DNA from: Struthidea cinerea
Taxonomy: Eukaryota; Chordata; Aves; Passeriformes; Corcoracidae
DNA length: 64,000 bases
Direction of reading: 5' to 3'
NCBI GenBank assembly: GCA_013397865.1
Contig: VZTI01003935.1
Coordinates: 910,159 to 974,158 of the forward strand
A program made the translations under genes and the position numbers. A model generated the notes under the pieces. It was not told where the DNA came from and did no database searches. It was given only the letters and a program-made list of their open reading frames with translations. Below are positions 59,891 to 64,000 of the stretch, one piece after another. Positions within the stretch are counted from its first letter, which is position 1. Each line of letters begins with the position of its first letter.

Positions 59891-60090
59891 CACTGCTCAA
59901 AATTCACATTGCTCTGCTTCAAACCCAGCCTGTTTTTAACCACTGCTCAAAATTCACATTGCTCTGCTTCAAACCCAGCCTGTTTTTTAACCATTGCTCA
60001 AAATTCACATTGCTCTGCTTCAAACCCAGCCTGTTTTTTAACCATTGCTCAAAATTCACATTGCTCTGGTTCAAACCCAGCCTATTTTCT
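59891..60090. repeat. Four-copy tandem repeat, 50-51 bp unit
   Basis: Units start at 59891, 59941, 59992 and 60043, each beginning CACTGCTCAA or CATTGCTCAA and containing CACATTGCTCTG. Copies differ by a few bases, so the array is young. It makes repeated peptides in several frames that are not genes. Confidence 0.97.
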
Positions 60091-60719
60091 CCCCTGACAA
60101 AAGCAGTCTGTGGGTGCATGCCGCAGCCCTCGGCCCTGCCAAGGAAGCACACAGGCAGGATTTCATCTTGAGAAGAGGCTGAGCGGTGGTCAGTGACCCA
60201 CAGAAGCCCCAGGATGGACAGTGGAGGGTTGGATTCCCCCGGGGCTGCATTAGCTGTAGGAAAACTCTTCCCCAGAGGAGACAGGGTCATCCATCACCTG
60301 CTCCCGTCCATGGGGTTTGGACCTGCAACCCCCACACGCCTCCGCTTTAATAGCAATGTCCGCTACCCTGGGGGCAAGACAGAGGAGATAAATAATTAAC
60401 TTTGTGGTGAGCTGGGTGGTGGACAACGACCAAGACCCCCTTAACCGAGGCCTCTTAGCCTGAATATTCTCCGTCCAGGAAGGTTTCAGGTTTGTCAGGG
60501 TATAAGCCACACGGAGCATCCGCAGCAGCATTCCTCAGCTCCACAGCACCGAGGAGCCACCACCTCATGCCCTGCACGTGTCCCCTGTCCTTCAGCACGG
60601 TGTCTGCCACGGCAATTATTTCTGTGGCACGCACACACATGTTTGAGCTGGCACCAAACCACGGCTCAGAGCTGAACCAGCTCCAGAGCCATTAACAACC
60701 TCTGGAATTGTGCAGCCTC
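60091..60719. other. Intergenic, no clear gene
   Basis: A minus frame at 60455-60640 looks mildly coding-like but has no recognised match. Confidence 0.4.
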
Positions 60720-61130
60720 CCTGCTGGCTGCCTCTTTACGATCCCTTTAAATTGTCAGCTAACAAGATGGTGGGGACGTCAGTGTAATGATCATTAGCAA
60801 GACCCAATTAGCAGGGAAGCATAATGAATCCTCAAATGCAGGCTTGCTAATTTAAATACAGATAATTCATGGCACCGGTTGAGTGCTTAAACAAAGATTT
60901 CAGAGGTCTTTCTGCGTGTCAATAATGTGGGCACAGGCCTGATCGATCTTCATGAATGACAATGGATTGGAGGCTTTGGCGTGTTTGTGAGAAATTTAAC
61001 ACAATTTGTCTGCAGCAGCAAATGCTTCAATAAAGCTCCAGCTAAGAAACAGTCAAACTTCCACAACAATTTATCAGATTATCACACAGGAGGAAGGAGT
61101 GAAAAGCAGGAGGGAGGGAGAGAAAAAAGG
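60720..61130. promoter_or_regulatory. Candidate conserved developmental enhancer
   Basis: An AT-rich, CpG-poor, repeat-free block dense in homeodomain cores: palindrome TAATGATCATTA (60785-60796), CCAATTAGC, GCTAATTTAAATA, GATAATTCATGG. This makeup is typical of vertebrate conserved noncoding elements. It is not proof of one. Confidence 0.4.
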
Positions 61131-63126
61131 ATCTGAGCGCAGCTGCAAAATTTATTGTCTTATTGTACCCTGAAACTGTATTTCTTCTTCCTATTGTGCA
61201 TGTGACTGGGTCACTTTACCAGCTAATTCCTGCATCTCAGAAGCACTCAGTATCACAAGGCAGCGGGACTTGGAGTCCAGGCTGTCAGCTGAGCTCTGGA
61301 AGTTAATGGGCCAGGCAGCTTGCGTTGGCGGGAAGCGTTCCTGCAGAAAACATCTTGATAAAAGAAAAAAACATCCAAAGAGTGACAAATGGCCCTATGA
61401 GGCCAGAGAGGGAGCAGAACCAAGACAGTGGAAAGAAAATAACGCTGGGAGGAAAAGAGAGGCTCATAAAAACATACATTTGTGTTTACATGTGTGCGCC
61501 TAACAGAAAGCACTCAGTAAAAAACAGGCAGCCCCAGCACGGGGGATGCAGAAGCAGCTGTGGTCTCAGGCAGATTTGTCACAGAGTGGGGTTGGGTAGT
61601 TTGAAACTTGCAGGAGGAAAAAGAGAGGAGAAGAAGTTGATTTGATGAAATAATTATGAGCGGGACAATGTGAGGGAGAAGGGAAGAGAAGGCTTCACAG
61701 CTGGCAGGCAGTTGAAAAGGATGATCAGATCTTGCAAAGGATGGAGGGTTTAGCTCCCTTTTTTTGGCTCTTCACATCTCTCTCATGGCCTGAGTGCTTC
61801 GAGGGGCCTTGCCCCCACAATCAAAGCTCTCCAAGCTGGGGAGGACAGTATGAGGCACTGCTGCTGCAGACCCATGGGCTGGTTTGGGTGAGTTGGAGCC
61901 TGTTTGTCTCTGTGCTCAGCCCCATCTGCTTTCCAGCACTGCCCTGGATGCCTTGTGCTCTCTCCCCCTCGAGCTGCCCTCCTTGCTGAGCCTGCTCAGG
62001 GAGTGAGCACTCCCCACATTCCCTTTGGAGAGCACAGGAGGGTGAGGGTGCAGCTCTGGATGTGTGGGATGGCAGCACTTGGGATGAAATGCCCACAGTC
62101 CATGGGAGACCATCACCATCTGGCTCACAGAGCCCCACCATGGTCAGTGCTGAGCTCTTCATTTCCCTGCTCACATCTGACCCTCAGGGAAAGCCAGGGA
62201 TGTCCTTCATTGCTCACACAGGGTGAATTATTAACCACAGAGTCAAGACCCAGAGATTCCTCAGCGCCCTTTTAGTGCTTCCTTGTTCATACTCAATCCT
62301 GAGAGGCTGGGTGGGCACAGCAAGACACAGGACAGAGGATTGTCCCTGTCAGCTGCAGGCAGCACGTCCAGAACAAGTTGACTCTGCCATGGGAGGGTGA
62401 TTCAGTGCTTAACATAAGCAGCCAGTGGTTTTGAGAAGCTCCAGAGCATTCAGGACCTGGGGCTGACAAGTCTGGCCAGGTGGGACATCCTGGGCCACCT
62501 CAGATGGCACCAGAAAGCCAGGGGTGAGTTGTGACCCTCTCTCAGTACAAGCATTTGTATCACAGACGTGCTGATAGGTGGCTGGTGAACCACCTCACAT
62601 CTCCTGACCATCGGAGCACTCCACAGGGAGGTTAAATATTAACTTCCCTCAACAGCTTTGGTGGCCTCGAGCAGACAAAATTCAAGGGCCAGTCCTCAGC
62701 AAGGGCCAGTCTTCAGTCTGAGATAGTAAATTAGTAATCATGACTTCTTCTCAGCTTCATCTGTGCTTGCATGTCTGAAAGTCACGTTTAGAGCCTTTCA
62801 GCTGAGAAGGGAAACCTGTGATTCTCACACCCTCATGGTCTCGTGACTGGAGTTTTGTAAAAACATAAAGGAAATAATGAGACCTTTGTGAAAGTCAAAG
62901 GTGAAATTCCCAGGGGCCTGTTGTGGACTTCCCACCACCAGCATGGCAACCTGAGACTCCAGACAAAATCGTGAGAAATGGAATGGTCACTTTGCAGCAT
63001 CTTACCCAGCCTTGACCCAGTGCTGAGCCCTAACAGCTCTCCCTTCACAAGTCCTGGAGATCAATTTCCCTATCCTCTCCTTCCAGAGAAGGTCACCCTT
63101 GCATAGTTTTCACTGACTTTCTTAGA
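61131..63126. other. Intergenic, no gene seen
   Basis: No CR1, array or exon recognised. Confidence 0.45.
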
Positions 63127-63200
63127 GTTCCAGTATCGTTAATGCTGGAAAAGACCTCTGAGATCATCGAGTCCGACCGTGCTGGCACTTTGTTGGTGCT
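63127..63200 (-). mobile_element. CR1 3' tail fragment, inverted
   Basis: AATGCTGGAAAAGACCTCTG then AGATCATCGAGTCCGACCGT is the reverse complement of a CR1 end. Confidence 0.85.
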
Positions 63201-64000
63201 GTTGGCAGATCAAGGGTTCTCTGGGCTGGATGGATTTTGTGCAGTAGCACAAGCCTGTAAAAAGTGTTCTCAGACTTTTGTAGGGCTGGCTGAGCTGTTC
63301 CCAGAAGCCAAGGTCTCTCATTTCCTCTAGAGACATGTGTGTTCTTGCCCATTTGGAAAGCTTTTATTTGGTCAGAGGAGCAGTAAATAAGGTTTTACTG
63401 ACAACACCAGTCCTGTGAGCAATGATGGATTGTCACCACAGGAGAGTAACTTCTCAGTGAAATAAGCTCCTATTTAGTGAAGAAATGCTCCTGAGAGCGA
63501 CCATCCGCAGCTGATCCTGAGCCAAGGGTTATCTCTTTGAAAAGGTTGGTTAAATGACAGAGCTGAACAGCGTATTAATTGCCAATATCCTTAGATGTAC
63601 CTAATTTTAAAAACAATTGAAAATATAATTTAAATGAAACTCTCTGTTTTGAGTAGTCGTTCAGTCTTGTTGGTCTGGAAGCAGAAAGCTGACACTGAAA
63701 TTTCTTATCCTGGCATGTGATTTATTGGTAAAGGTGCTCAAATATGGAAACTGGGCCTTTGATCTTTTCATGAGAAATGGTTTTCCCATCTGTGATGCAG
63801 GGGCTTTTCTATCAGCTACTTTATAACTATGTAATAGCTGCAAAACACGAAATGAGTCTGAGTAACTATTAAGGAGGTGGGATTTTCCTCTAATCAATTA
63901 ACTTTTGAAAGCCCTCGTCCTCCAGCAGCTCTTGTAGCACCGGTCCACAAATGGGATTGCTCATGCAAAAAAAAAAAGAACACACAAGTTTTTTTCCACA
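63201..64000. other. Intergenic to window end
   Basis: Mostly AT-rich single-copy sequence. No gene or named repeat seen; a short poly-A run lies at about 63966. Confidence 0.45.

Noticed and set aside
25651..64000. GGCT or NOD1 exons expected upstream of GARS1
   Set aside because: No frame resembles the N-terminal YFAYGSN motif of GGCT or NOD1 leucine-rich repeats; the genes probably lie beyond the window.

Overview
The window is nuclear DNA from a bird. The two signs are many 3' fragments of CR1 LINEs, the dominant bird retrotransposon, and a split gene whose protein is recognisably vertebrate cytosolic/mitochondrial glycyl-tRNA synthetase. I cannot name the species. Two runs of N (24482-24897 and 48591-48696) are assembly gaps, each beside a simple or minisatellite repeat.

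Positions 1 to about 25600, minus strand: GARS1. I traced sixteen consecutive coding exons (exons 2-17) from 21231 down to the stop codon at 312-314. Every boundary was placed by splice signal and codon phase. Together they give 665 codons plus stop, which from memory is exactly the human length after exon 1, with no indels. Exon 1 (both start codons, mitochondrial presequence, start of the WHEP domain) is not visible and most likely lies in the N gap inside the promoter CpG island. Intron 11 is a textbook U12-type AT-AC intron. The introns also hold two inverted CR1 copies that share matching 3' flank and bracket exons 11-13, a 130-bp direct duplication either side of exon 10, a perfect 15-bp hairpin, and a 39-bp minisatellite.

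Positions about 25600 to 64000: apparently intergenic. I found no exon of a known gene. In mammals the region upstream of GARS1 leads to GGCT and NOD1, but nothing here matches GGCT. The stretch holds scattered CR1 fragments, microsatellites, small tandem duplications, several CpG-rich patches (about 28.0-28.7, 38.5-39.4, 48.2-48.4 and 53.2-53.7 kb; one with a consensus CTCF site), and AT-rich blocks that look like conserved regulatory DNA. One short ORF (43764-43940) has coding-like base composition, a predicted transmembrane segment and a good splice donor, and is the best candidate for an undescribed small protein exon.

There is no operon logic here. GARS1 is a housekeeping gene driven by a CpG-island promoter, and the downstream 38 kb is probably its divergent, regulatory flank.
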